Source of the DNA: Pseudo-nitzschia pungens
Taxonomy: Eukaryota; Bacillariophyta; Bacillariophyceae; Bacillariales; Bacillariaceae
Direction of reading: 5' to 3'
NCBI GenBank assembly: GCA_037355855.1
Contig: CM074761.1
Coordinates: 5,661,346 to 5,725,345 of the forward strand
Length of the DNA: 64,000 bases
The notes beneath the pieces are model-generated. The model was given only the letters and a program-made list of their open reading frames with translations, was not told the origin of the DNA and searched no databases. Position numbers and translations under genes: made by a program. This document shows, in pieces, positions 40,673 through 50,840 of the stretch (its first letter is position 1; each line of letters starts with the position of its first letter).

Positions 40673-41230
40673 CTGTTGCTGGGGCTAAGTCCTGTAGCTC
40701 TGGTACAGTTCTCTACACAGGACCTTAGCACAGGGACCTTAGCATCTTGGAGGAGGGTGAATAATCAACATACTTACGCATAGCGTAAGATCACTTGTAC
40801 AACAGTCGCATGTTCTGTGAAAAAAATCCTGATGACAACGCTGATCCTGGAACCGGAGACAAAGAAACACAAAACCACCGTTTACAAGATAGCAACGTAC
40901 AGGAACGGGCTTAATTTTGTTATTCTATTTTTTTGGTAAGCTTACTGTTTTGTGAGTCTCGTATTTTTTTAGACGTGTACGCTCATCCCGAACCTGGAAG
41001 AATGATTCACATCGCTGTATACTATGTCGTGTGTATACTATGTGTCAATTGCCGGATACTGTTGTGCCAGACGTACACCACGTGCTGTTCGGGTGGAATA
41101 TATGTGTAATACTATGTAGATAGAAACAGAGTCGATGGCTCTTTTAGTCGTTGTTCTCCGTGGAGAACACCGTCCATCGCTCGTGCGAGATGAGGGGGGT
41201 GACTTGGCTAATTCATCTTCCAAGATCTGT
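40673..41230. other. Downstream flank of the three-exon membrane-protein gene
   Basis: No gene is supported; the right end should contain its 3-prime untranslated region. Confidence 0.4.
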
Positions 41231-43168
41231 TTACATTGCTGTCAAAAAGACAACAATGATTCCACCAAGGCTGGCAGTCCACCCACCATAAAACACCGCC
41301 GAGGCAGTCAACCCATCCAGGCCATTTTCAGAAAGACCAACTGATGCAGCAAAAGACTCACTTTCTCTAGGGGCACCATTTGATTCTTGTAGTTTGCGAA
41401 CAAGAGCTCCGGCTTTGAACTTATCGGTAAAACTCACAGAGGTCAGACGACGGTCTGTAGGATTACATACCAGTCCTTCTTGTTGGATATTTTTGAAATA
41501 ATCTAACGGTACATATTCCGATTGCTTTTTGGGGCAATACCAATTCCAAACGTAATCAAGAGTAGCGGTTGCTGTTAATTTGAACCCCCCTATGTATTCG
41601 TAGTACGTAGATCCATCACCGGGTCCCCACTTAATAAATGCTGCTTGCTCAGCGGTTGTGATGTTTGGAACTGCAAAACAAGTGTAGATCATGTCTGTTG
41701 ATTTGCTTCGCTTTGTCACGAGTCCCACGGAGAACGTTGCACTATAATCTATTTGAGATAGCTGAAGAGAAGAAAGAGTTGCGGTAGAATTAGAATGAGT
41801 TTTTGAGGACTGATCTGGTCACAAGTGGCAATCACTCAGGACAAAAACTTACATTAAAGGTATTGGGTTGGATGTAAAGTGCATTGCTTTTACAAGGATT
41901 GTTGCCAATCACCTTAACCTTGGATTTGAAATCTTCAAACGCATACATATGATCCCAATTAAGACCACCAGGAATTGCTTTGTATTCATAACCATTAGGT
42001 ACGTTCGTAGTGAGATTTGCAGTTGTCAGATAACCTTGATTGATATAAGTTGAAGAAGTAGCGAACTCATTTACACACATTGGGAGACCATACACTCCTT
42101 TATGAGTAGTTTGCGCAATAAGGATGCTGCCCATTGATGTGCAAGGAACAGGAACGGGGTAAGAAAGTGATACTTCACCAGAGCAGGTAAAGAATGTATC
42201 ACCTTGGCCAAAGTATCCTGCAGTAACAACACTGCTGAAGACCGCACCATCTCCTCCGACAGCAGATCCAGAAGCATTTAGATAACCAGTGACATTTAGC
42301 GAAGTTGTTGTGAGGGTGTCTGGTACAGTGTTCATAACCAACTGGCGAGAAGATGCTGAATTCTCACAGGTTACATTGGTAAAATTTGAGACAGTGATAT
42401 CAGAATCCTTCGGGCTCACGCAAATGGAAAAATCTTGACCAATTTTGTAGCTCGATAATGCACTGGCGCCTTTGGCACATAAAACAGCTTCCACGGCAAC
42501 CAATTTCGTCACGTTCTGTGTAAGATTCCCCATAGTTGTTGCGCTAATGTTGACGGTCTGGGAGAAGTTCGAAAACTTGGCGGTAAAGTCAACGTTGACG
42601 ACCAATAGGGTATCGACATAGGACACATACTCAGTACCACTTGAGGAAGAATCATATTCTTTCTTAATGCCAATACGGGCACCTGAAACAGCATAACAAA
42701 AGGATTGTTAGTACGGAAAGATCGAAGAAACAACAGATGGAAACCCATACAACAGTTTGTGCCTCACTTACAGAGATTCACCTTTCCATTGTCATATGCT
42801 GGAGTTGTCGTCACATCTGGAATGGAGTATTGAGCAGCAAAAATTTGACTATTTGAACCTGTCTTGGTGTATTTTGGTCCTATGCCTGTCGACACATTGA
42901 AAGTCGAATTTGAGATAGCCGTACCAGTGCTGCACGGCTTACCATCAGCGGCATTTGTGAAAAGCTCAAACGTAGCAATATCTGGAACGGTAGACACAGA
43001 CTCAAAATAAGTCTCGGCGACGAATGGTTCAACAGTAAGAACTTTACCGAATGCGCTCGATGAACCATCATCCCCTGCCGGACGGATTTCATAGTTGCCC
43101 ATCACAGTAAGACCATGGGCAAACCATCTCCCAGAGAGGGCAACAGATGCAAGACCGATAAATCTCAT
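41231..43168 (-). CDS. Predicted secreted or type I membrane glycoprotein, three exons, unknown family
   Basis: Exons 43168-42772, 42682-41853 and 41761-41231 join through GTAAGT introns of 89 and 91 bp with CAG acceptors, in consistent phase, giving 585 residues. The N-terminus MRFIGLASVALSGRWFAHGL is a plausible signal peptide. The C-terminus ends in GGWTASLGGIIVVFLTAM, a short hydrophobic anchor with nothing after it, so GPI anchoring is also possible. The ectodomain is Ser/Thr/Asn-rich with many N-x-S/T sites (for example NISATT, NLTQNVT, NFTNVT) and about a dozen cysteines. I recognise no family; the pattern suits a surface protein. Splice sites and open frames make the model strong even though its function is unknown. 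Confidence 0.75.
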
Positions 43169-43377
43169 GGTATTTTGGTTCTGATTTTGTTTTCGGTTTG
43201 GGTTGTGATCGAATGTAAAATTGTGAGAGCAGCGATGTTTCGAAAGTTTTGCGTGTGTCTGTTTTGCTAAATTTCTTTCTTTGTCTTTCGATCACGCGTA
43301 TTCTCGTGTTATTCATTGGTTTCTTTGTTCCGGTCCATTCATTCCAAGCCCCCACATATTTGTGTACTGGCTCCTGT

Positions 43378-43538
43378 GGAATTACACTTAACCTCTTGTA
43401 GACTCGGTACTTAACCTTTTATTTTTAGTTCTTGGGAATGTTCGGACCGGTAGGAGGTACGAGTAATTTCCCTTTTCTCTGATCCTTTGAATCGGGCAAG
43501 TCACTGTTTCAAGCACCACTGGAGGTCACGTCCAAACA
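43378..43538. mobile_element. LTR fragment related to the 38.4-38.8 kb solo LTR
   Basis: It carries AATTACACTTAACCTCTTG, TAGACTCGGTACTTAA and the same terminal GTCACGTCCAAACA. The 5-prime part of the LTR is missing or too diverged to place. Confidence 0.7.
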
Positions 43539-43590
43539 TCTGTTGAGAAAGGTCTCCAAAAAAAAAGAAAGGTAACTCGGGCAACGAATA

Positions 43591-44060
43591 ATTGTCCCGT
43601 CACCTTACTATAATCGAAAAAAGGAGCTTCGTATATATATAGTCATGTCAAACATCGCAAACATAGAGAAGAATAAGTGGTCTCGGAAAACCTGTCGCTA
43701 TGATTATCAATCGAAAAAAGGAGGAGTCCATTCGAGCAACTGTTAAAGTGTATTTTTTGTCATTGTCCCGTCACCTTACTATAATCGAAAAAAGGAGCTT
43801 CGTATATATAGTCATGTCGAACATCGCAAACATAGAGAAGAATAAGTGGTCTCGGAAAACCTGTCGCTATGATTATCAATCGAAAAAAGGAGGAGTCCAT
43901 TCGAGCAACTGTTAAAGTGTATTTTTTGTCATGTCGAACATAGCAAACAGAGAGAAGGATAAGTGATCTGGAAAAATCTGTTGGTACGATACATTATTTA
44001 AAAAAAAAAAACGACTCAAGGAGGAGTCTATTCGAGCAAAAGTCCAAGTGTATTCTTTAT
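43591..44060. repeat. 172-bp tandem array
   Basis: Copies at 43591 and 43763 are nearly identical and a third, diverged copy follows to about 44060. The unit contains ATAATCGAAAAAAGGAGCTTC, then GAAGAATAAGTGGTCTCGGA and ATCAATCGAAAAAAGGAGGA. A detached piece lies at 44252-44291, directly after an LTR fragment. Confidence 0.88.
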
Positions 44061-44108
44061 TTAGTCAAACGTTGCAAAAAGAGAGAAGAAGGACAATCTC
44101 TCCAGTAG

Positions 44109-44251
44109 GAATACACTTAAAGCCCTGTGGGTTTGGTACTTATGGTCCTATTTTTAGTACATTGGGATGTTGGACCGGTAGGAGGTTATTCTTCTTCCTT
44201 TGAATCGGGCAAATCACTGTTCATAGCACGAGAGAAAATCAAGTCCGAACA
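44109..44251. mobile_element. Second LTR fragment of the same family
   Basis: Blocks GGAATACACTTAAAG, GGTTTGGTACTTAT, GTCCTATTTTTAGTA, GACCGGTAGGAGG and GAATCGGGCAAATCACTG match 43378-43538. It ends GTCCGAACA and is followed by a piece of the 172-bp repeat. Confidence 0.7.
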
Positions 44252-44291
44252 TGATTATCAATCGTAAAAAGGAGGAGTCCATTCGAGCAAC

Positions 44292-45029
44292 AATTTGAGA
44301 TAGTACGATTAGTGCCTCTGTTGATCCATCGTGTTTGTTAATAAATTTTCTCCAGAAAACCAGAAGAACTAACCTTGACTTAGTGATCTCAACAAAAATA
44401 GATATTTGATACCGTACGCCGACAACAAATCAAAAATTAGAAGTAAGGCTTACTACTTAGTCCTCTGAAAAAAAACAAATAATCGACAAGCCACCAACAG
44501 GTTAAGTAAGTATCGAGTCTGCAGGTACTCTTTCTTCGACAAAGATTCGTAACCTTACTTCATAAGAATAACACAACTACCAAAAACTGCCGGTAGTAAC
44601 CTTGATTGTACCACAGGTAAGATTACAGTAAGGAACCTTGAAGCTTTTTTCTAACATTAGTTGAGGGAGCGTTTTTGTCACTTCTACGGTAACCTTACTC
44701 GTGGTTGGGAGAACGCTTTTGTTAGTTTTGGGACATTTTTGAAGTTGGGGGGAATAAGATTTACGGTATTACTGCGGGGGATCTTTTATTTTTGGCAATT
44801 GACACCCAAGTTTTTTTTCTCTGAACTTTGCTGTAGGAGCGTCTTTTGTTAGTACCTGTACGAAGTTGCCCCAACCTACACGGTAATCTTACGGGATATG
44901 TTCTGAATTCTGAACGAGAAAACGAATGTAAAAGTTAACTTACCGTAAAAGGAGATTGATTATCTGTTTCTTTTAGAGCACAACGTAACCTCACCAGGTA
45001 AACCCTACTGTACTTATGTTGTCTCTATT
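44292..45029. other. No supported gene
   Basis: AT-rich with GTAAGG/CCTTAC motifs and two similar stretches (GAGCGTTTTTGTCACTTCTAC; GAGAACGCTTTTGTTAGTTTT). No gene. Confidence 0.4.
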
Positions 45030-45225
45030 ACCAAATACCGTACCTCGTGGTGATGCCGGTCTTTCGTGAGTGTGCTAGTAGCTATCCCTACAAATACATC
45101 ATGATGATCCCACCAGTCTTTCAGGAATGGTTGTGTCTTTGGTGATTCCCCACATGCACCATGAAAGACCAAGATCATCTTGTATTTGGTTCCTTGCACT
45201 TAGGACAGACCAGGATCATTGCGGT
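45030..45225. repeat. Fragments of the 41-bp minisatellite in both orientations
   Basis: CTTTCGTGAGTG and ATCATGATGATCCC...GTCTTTCAGG are reverse-oriented units. ATGAAAGACCAAGATCATCT, TGTATTTGGTTCC and AGACCAGGATCATTG are forward units of the 22960-24355 array family. Confidence 0.75.
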
Positions 45226-45455
45226 CGCCGGGGCGTCCCGCTGTCGGAGGTGTACGAGCGGCCGGTGAAGCTGGCCATAATGCGCCGACCCGAAGAACGA
45301 ACGACCGCATCCTTCTGAAATACTCCGAGAAAAACGCGGGGATGATTCGAACAAAACCAACAATCAAAGCGCCGAAAGGCCTGCTGTCGAAGCTTTTTGT
45401 GGGAGCTGGACTCGCCGCGGTCGGGGCGGCGGCGTACCAGTGCGCAATGGTGTAA
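45226..45455 (+). other. GC-rich patch with relic-like reading frames
   Basis: Abruptly GC-rich compared with its flanks. It reads VPLSEVYERPVKLAIMRRPE in one frame, which stops, then MIRTKPTIKAPKGLLSKLFV with a small hydrophobic segment in another. This looks like a broken gene fragment. I cannot name a parent, and no complete gene can be defended. Confidence 0.3.
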
Positions 45456-45726
45456 GGGCGTCATCTTGTTTCCCCGACGGTGACGTGTACCGTGCAGTGC
45501 GTTGTACAGCTCTGTTTTGAGGATGACGACAACGATGATGATTATCTTTCTTATTTTCTATCTATTTATGAATCATAGAGAAATACAACAATACAGTACT
45601 ATCAACAATAGTAATCAAACACAATTCATCTGCTGAACTTCTTATCTGCTTTCGAACCATTACGATCGTCCATCCATTGTCGCCCTTGATTCTGCAGTCT
45701 GCTACACGCAAATTTTCTCGAGGCAT

Positions 45727-46077
45727 TCATTTCGAGTGGTCCTCGTCCGCATTCTCGTCCGGATTCTCATTCTGGTCCCCATCCTCATTCTTGTACTCGT
45801 CCGGATCGGGTTCCCACAGTTTTTTTTCCGACTCGGTCGGTTCAAATGGTTCCGACGAGAGAAACTCGAGATCGGGACAGTTCCGCATCGCAATTGTTTT
45901 GGCTTTTTCGAATTCGTTGGCATTCATGTTTTCCGCTTTCCTGAGTATTGCAAAGTAGGCGGCGTATTCATTCGTGAGGGCCGCGCACAATTGCCTTCTC
46001 CCCGTCTCGCTAATGTTGCGGCTGTTCCGAACTGTTTCGCCATAGCCGCTCACGTCCCTTGCCTTGATTTCGTTGTG

Positions 46078-46113
<36 letters not shown>

Positions 46114-47220
46114 TTTGCGGGGGGCGACGCCGACGACTCCCTCCGACTCCCCAACCATGGCGTTCACTCTCGCCCAATCGTCCCACAGAAATTCCTGCCG
46201 GATCACGTACAATTTTCTCGCCGGTGCTGCTCTCGGAAATTTGGTGAGGAGAATGTTGCGGTAGTTGAAATACAAGTGGTTGAAAATCCGCACCTGGCCA
46301 TGAATCACGGCGCACGCAAACTCGGTACAGTTTGCGCTGAGGATCGATTGCCGATCGATATCATAATTGCACTTTTCCGAGTCGCCAAGAATCTGGAGGG
46401 ACGCAAACTTCTCGAGGCTCGGAAAGCAGATGTACGCAATTTTATTTCTGGCCCTCGACCTTTTGTTGGTGCCGCCTATTTTGTGTGCACGGCCGTAGTG
46501 CCTAACGTTGCTCGGAAGGTGGTAGACAAATGCCGAGACCGTTCGGTCGTAAACGTCGCGGACGGACATCACAAAGCTATCGTCCTTGGAATAGGGAAGG
46601 GAGTGAAAGTCCGGGACGTGGTAGTAGTGCTCTACGAGTTTCGAAACCACGGTCTCGTTGATGACGTTTTGGCACGGTTTGGGCAGGAAGGAGTGGCATC
46701 CGTTGCGGAGAAAACTCGTAATCGTGGATCCTCCGGTTTTCCCAACGTGGATGAATCCGAATCCGAGCCGAGAGACTCGGGGTGTAAGGTTACCGGTATC
46801 CGTTGGTGATTGTGATTGTGATGGTGATTGTAATGATGAAAATAATGATGATGATTGTGATGGTGGTGGGGTTGGTTGGTGGACTGATGATGATTGTGAT
46901 GATGGTGGTGGTGATGGTGATGATGATGATGATGTTGTTGTTGTTGTTGATAATGCTGATGATACGAGGTAGTCTTCAATGCTTGAATCATCTTGTTTCA
47001 TGTGCTGCTTCTTCACACTTTCCTCGATCGAGAAGCTCAGCTGGAAATCGATCCAAACGAAACACACAATGACGTCACCATAGATTTCTTTCTGCTCTGC
47101 TGGGGACCAGAACCCATCTTCATTGTGCTGGGGGACGTTGCTTTCACCTCTTTGCCATGTGTAATGTTTACCGGTGGAAAATTTTTTTAATAACCGAGCA
47201 AGTTGACAAATAATTACCAT
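45727..47220 (-). CDS. Sulfotransferase-family protein
   Basis: 497 residues. FIHVGKTGGSTI (about 156-167) is the PAPS 5-prime phosphosulfate-binding loop of Golgi carbohydrate sulfotransferases. FVMSVRDVYDRTVSAFVYH (about 210-228) is the 3-prime phosphate-binding motif (RDxxxRxxSxF). The family transfers sulfate from PAPS to glycans, often of the cell wall or matrix. Ahead of the catalytic domain lies a Ser/Pro/Gln-rich stretch (about 90-145); the tail is very acidic with an Asp/Asn run. A Golgi signal-anchor is not obvious; the weak hydrophobic stretch DVIVCFVWIDFQLSF may serve, or the true start may be spliced. The acceptor substrate is unknown. Confidence 0.82.
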
Positions 47221-47699
47221 GAACCAAAAGCTAATGGGATGTAAAGCAGCGGAGTAGCTCCACCGCTAGCCTTGTTTGTACTTCCGTACTGTGCGCAACA
47301 AGTCCAGGGGTCATTCCGCTGAAATCTGAAACATTGTTTCAGATCTGACCGGGGCAGATTTCTGTCGGTCAGATTTAGAAAAATCGGTTATAAGATTCGT
47401 ATATCTGTGAGACATAACACATAATAATATGTGTGCCACGTCACGAATAATGTAATATTACATGTGCATATTAGTTTCGGGAATCGCTTACTATGCGAAG
47501 TTACTACCGGTAAAACCTTACCTGTATTTCTAATCACTTCATATTATTTCTTGTGTGGTCGAAATAATAGTAAGAAAAATTTCCCTCTACCTAATTTTTT
47601 TTCCCTTCATCGATCCTACCGGAACTACTACTAGTAGTAGTTGATATGCACACTGCTGGTGTATACACAAATTTGTGTCCATTGTCTTTAGCATCCTCT
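47221..47699. other. Upstream region of the sulfotransferase gene
   Basis: No gene is visible. A short hairpin GCGGAGTAGCTCCACCGC lies at about 47249-47266. Confidence 0.4.
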
Positions 47700-48340
47700 T
47701 TGGTATCCTCCTTGCTTACTCCTGTACAGTTCCATCTTTCTTCTACGCTGTATAATAGTATCTCAAAATAAATACAGGGATCATGGTGACATATGGGGGT
47801 ATGCAGCTTCAAATCCAACTAGTAGAGGAAACTAGTAGTAGCAGCCTCCTGCTGCTGTTTAGCATCCTGTATAAAAGTAGTATCTCCCCTTAGTTCTGTA
47901 CAGTTTCATCTATCTGTTAGCACCCTGTCTATCTTTTAATGCTAGGCTGCTATGAGTTGGGGTATACAGTTCTGATACAAATCCTACCAGAGGGGCCTAG
48001 CATGCCGTTTAGAATCCTTTTTAGTTTTCCCTCCCTTGCTCCTACATGCAGAGCAGTTCCATCTATCTGTTAGTAGTAGCACCCTGTATATCTTCAATCC
48101 TGTTGGGTTGCTAAGTGTTGAGGTATGCACCTCTGGTTCAAATCCTACTTGTAGAAGACGAGCCTAGAACTAGCAAACTGTTTAGTAGCATAATCCTGTT
48201 TCTTCCTATCCCCCTCCCTACCCCTGAATAGTTTGATCTACCTGCTAGCACCCTGGTGTATGTCTTATAATATTGGGATGGTAACAGCTGGTGGGGAATA
48301 TAGTTCTGGTACAAATCCTACTAGAGGTGCATACTACATA
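47700..48340. repeat. Satellite array, about 165-bp units, with tRNA B-box-like core
   Basis: Four diverged units centre on about 47800, 47965, 48135 and 48300. Each has TTAGCACCCTGT, GGGGTATAC and GG(T/C)(T/A)CAAATCCTAC, then GGCCTAGCATGCCGTTTAG-like sequence. The copy at 48135-48145 is exactly GGTTCAAATCC. The family occurs inverted at 51840-52850. Confidence 0.8.
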
Positions 48341-48699
48341 GTACCACTGAGATATCTTATGAGGAGTATCATAGTGCCAATAGATCAATTTAGATCAAGT
48401 TTTATCTTGGTGCTTACTTCACATGTAGAAATTTCTACTAATCATACATACTACTAGTACCCTACTAGCAAGCAAATAAGGAAAAACAACTCCCTCGCCC
48501 CTGCAAAGTAACAAATTAAGCAACGTTCAGAAGAGTTTGGGCTAAACCAAGCTTAACAACAACTCCACTAATTCCGGTACTTGGCGCCCCTATTTTAGTG
48601 ACGTTGTTCACTTTTCCGAAGACTGTCGGTCTTTTTTTTCGGAGACGAGAGTAAAAGTGGATCCGCTGTCAAGTATAATTTAGAACAATGGTTCGATTC
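48341..48699. other. No supported gene
   Basis: AT-rich spacer without recognisable features. Confidence 0.4.
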
Positions 48700-49035
48700 C
48701 AAGCTGAAAACCGAGACTCCATCCCCAGTTCTATTCCGAGCTCCTGGCCTGTTGGGTTTAGAAGACAACAATCCAGCTAGAGTCCCGGTGCTACTACAAG
48801 TCCCAGCAGCATTTCTAGCTCGGAACCGACAACAAGCTCTGTTCCGAGTTCTATTCCCAGCTTCTTGCCTAGCGGATCTCAGAGCCTACAGCCCAGCTCC
48901 AGTCCGAGGTCGATTCCCAGCTCGAAACCAAGCTATGTTCCGCGTTCCACCAGATGCGTTCCACCCATCGAATTTCCAAGCCCGAAGCCCAGTTCCTTTC
49001 CCACCAGTGCACTACCCAGCTCGAAATTCGCTCAC
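48700..49035 (+). pseudogene. Fragment of an SxPS-repeat (PSS-type) gene, antisense to the neighbour ORF
   Basis: The plus strand has a roughly 15-bp period encoding S-S-x-P-S units (for example PSSSPRSIPSSKPSYVPRST), the stalk repeats of diatom secreted and wall proteins. Frames shift between about 48750 and 48870 and no start or domain is present, so it is a decayed piece. It underlies the 3-prime end of the minus-strand membrane-protein ORF. Confidence 0.6.
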
Positions 49036-50176
49036 GCTCGGATGGAGCAGCCGTCGTCGTCGTCGTCGTCGTCGTCGTCGCAACCAGCGGATTCACCACC
49101 CGGTATTGCCGCAGGATCCCGATGTTTGCCTCCTCGAACACGCGCCTTCCCTTGAACACAAAGGCATCGGGATCGCCCTCCGGAAAATCGCCCATGGTTC
49201 GCGAGTGCCCGTAGTTGTACCGGGCAAAGATCTTGTTCTTGGTTTCCGGCGTGTGGTCGGGCGCATTCACCGCCAGGGCGCCGATGCGCGCGATCCGGGG
49301 CACGTCGTAGAACGCCGGATTCGCGACCTCCAGGAGATAAATGAACCCCAGCGCCTCCGGGGCGGTCTCCAGATCGATGGTGCGGCTCCAATCGGTCCAG
49401 CCCCCGGGCGGCAATCTGCCCGACCAGCTGTAGATCGCCGCCCAGGTTGCCGTGCGAGCGTGCGTGCACCAGAGTTCGATGGCATCGTCATCGTCATCGC
49501 CATCATTGCCGTTGGTTTCGTTGCTGGTGGGATCGTACGGATCGGTCCACCCGTGCAAGAGAAAGCGCGGCCGATCGTTGTCCGAGTCGTTTCCGATTCG
49601 GGTGCCGAAGGGCCCCCTTCGAAGGTCTTCCTGCACGGTGTGCTCGATGGATTTTCTCAGGCTGAACCGCTTCAGGGTGTCGAGTTTTTTTTTCCCTCCC
49701 GTTTCATCGTCGTTCTCCACAAAAAACTCGTCGGGAATGAGAATGTCCGCAGACGATGGTGCACCCGATACGGATTTTGTTGGTGTTGGTGTCGGTGTCG
49801 ATGATGTTGTGGTCGTTGTTTCTCTGACAGTCAGCAGCTTCCCGGGAGTTCTCCAATAGAACTCGAGCCCTAGCATCTTGGCCGATTTGATTTGGTGATC
49901 GTTCATTGGCACGAAAAGACACATGGCGAGAGACATGACGATGTACAGGACCAAGAGGATCAATACGATCGGGGATAGAACGAGCAGAGTGGCGCAGACA
50001 CAAGTCTTCCGGTGAGCTTTCATGGGTCTCGGGTCATTTCGACCGTAGTATTCATAAAATCCATGGTTTTCCTCCTCCTCCTCCTGCTGCTGCTGCGGCT
50101 GCTGCCTGTTCTCCTTTGCGTATAGGGGATCTGTTTCTTTGCTGCTACCACTACCAATGCTGATGCGTGCTTCCAT
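48869..50176 (-). CDS. Type II single-pass membrane protein of unknown family
   Basis: 435 residues starting MEARISIGSGSSKETDPLYA, with a Gln/Glu-rich cytoplasmic N-terminus. One strong membrane helix (about 59-85, around LLVLSPIVLILLVLYIVM) follows basic residues. The lumenal part has conserved-looking segments such as RPRFLLHGWTDPYDPTSNET, ELWCTHARTATWAAIYSWSG and APEALGFIYLLEVANPAFYD. It is separated by Asp and Thr runs. I recognise no enzyme family. The last 60-70 residues (WVVHWWERNWASGLEIRWVE and on) are the antisense reading of an SxPS repeat, so the natural C-terminus was probably lost. Topology is inferred. Confidence 0.6.
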   Translation of the reverse strand: MEARISIGSGSSKETDPLYAKENRQQPQQQQEEEEENHGFYEYYGRNDPRPMKAHRKTCVCATLLVLSPIVLILLVLYIVMSLAMCLFVPMNDHQIKSAKMLGLEFYWRTPGKLLTVRETTTTTSSTPTPTPTKSVSGAPSSADILIPDEFFVENDDETGGKKKLDTLKRFSLRKSIEHTVQEDLRRGPFGTRIGNDSDNDRPRFLLHGWTDPYDPTSNETNGNDGDDDDDAIELWCTHARTATWAAIYSWSGRLPPGGWTDWSRTIDLETAPEALGFIYLLEVANPAFYDVPRIARIGALAVNAPDHTPETKNKIFARYNYGHSRTMGDFPEGDPDAFVFKGRRVFEEANIGILRQYRVVNPLVATTTTTTTTTAAPSERERISSWVVHWWERNWASGLEIRWVERIWWNAEHSLVSSWESTSDWSWAVGSEIR

Positions 50177-50840
50177 GGTTGCCTACTAGGATCTGCAATT
50201 CCTATCACGTACACCACTGCCTTCTCGTGCAACACTACTTCTTTGAAAGAGCTACTATGATGATTGGTTTGGTGACCAAAGACGCTCGATTGCGTTGACT
50301 GCCATGATGGAACGACGGCTGACGGCTGTTTCAATCAATCAACCAACATGTATTACTACGGTTACCTTACAGTACGGTAACCTTATTAATAAAAAAATGA
50401 TGGATGCAACGGTTCTTCGGGGTTCGGCATGTTTTGGCATCCAATCTTCCCAGTTCTTGGGAACCCTACGGTAATCTTAACTTACTACCGAAGGTACTTT
50501 CAATTTTAAAGTAACTTACAGTAAGGGTTTAGTAACCAAAGTGAGCGTGTCACCAGTAGAACCAGTACATTTTGTACACGTGCGTCAGCCGGTAGTTTTA
50601 GCGCAAAAAACTCTATATGCCTCGATCCTGTCACAGTGTCTGTAAGACTTCCACGTAGAGGTTCGAAATAGAGGTTCGAAAGTTCCAATAGAGGTTCGAA
50701 ATCTCCGAGACGAAATTTCGATCACTTTTTTTTGCTCCGGTCTTCTATTTGCAACAATAATAAAGGCAAGTTGCTGCTCTGTAACAAATAATCCACTCTA
50801 AATTTTAAACCACTAACAACATAAACTACAAGCGCTCGCG
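50177..50840. other. Intergenic region
   Basis: No gene. It holds three AGAGGTTCGAAA units (50656-50700) and GGTTACCTTACAGTACGGTA motifs near 50357-50385. Confidence 0.45.

Noticed and set aside
48685..48700. GGTTCGATTCC, a perfect tRNA T-arm motif
   Set aside because: No acceptor stem, D-arm or anticodon arm can be built around it; it belongs to the SxPS repeat region.
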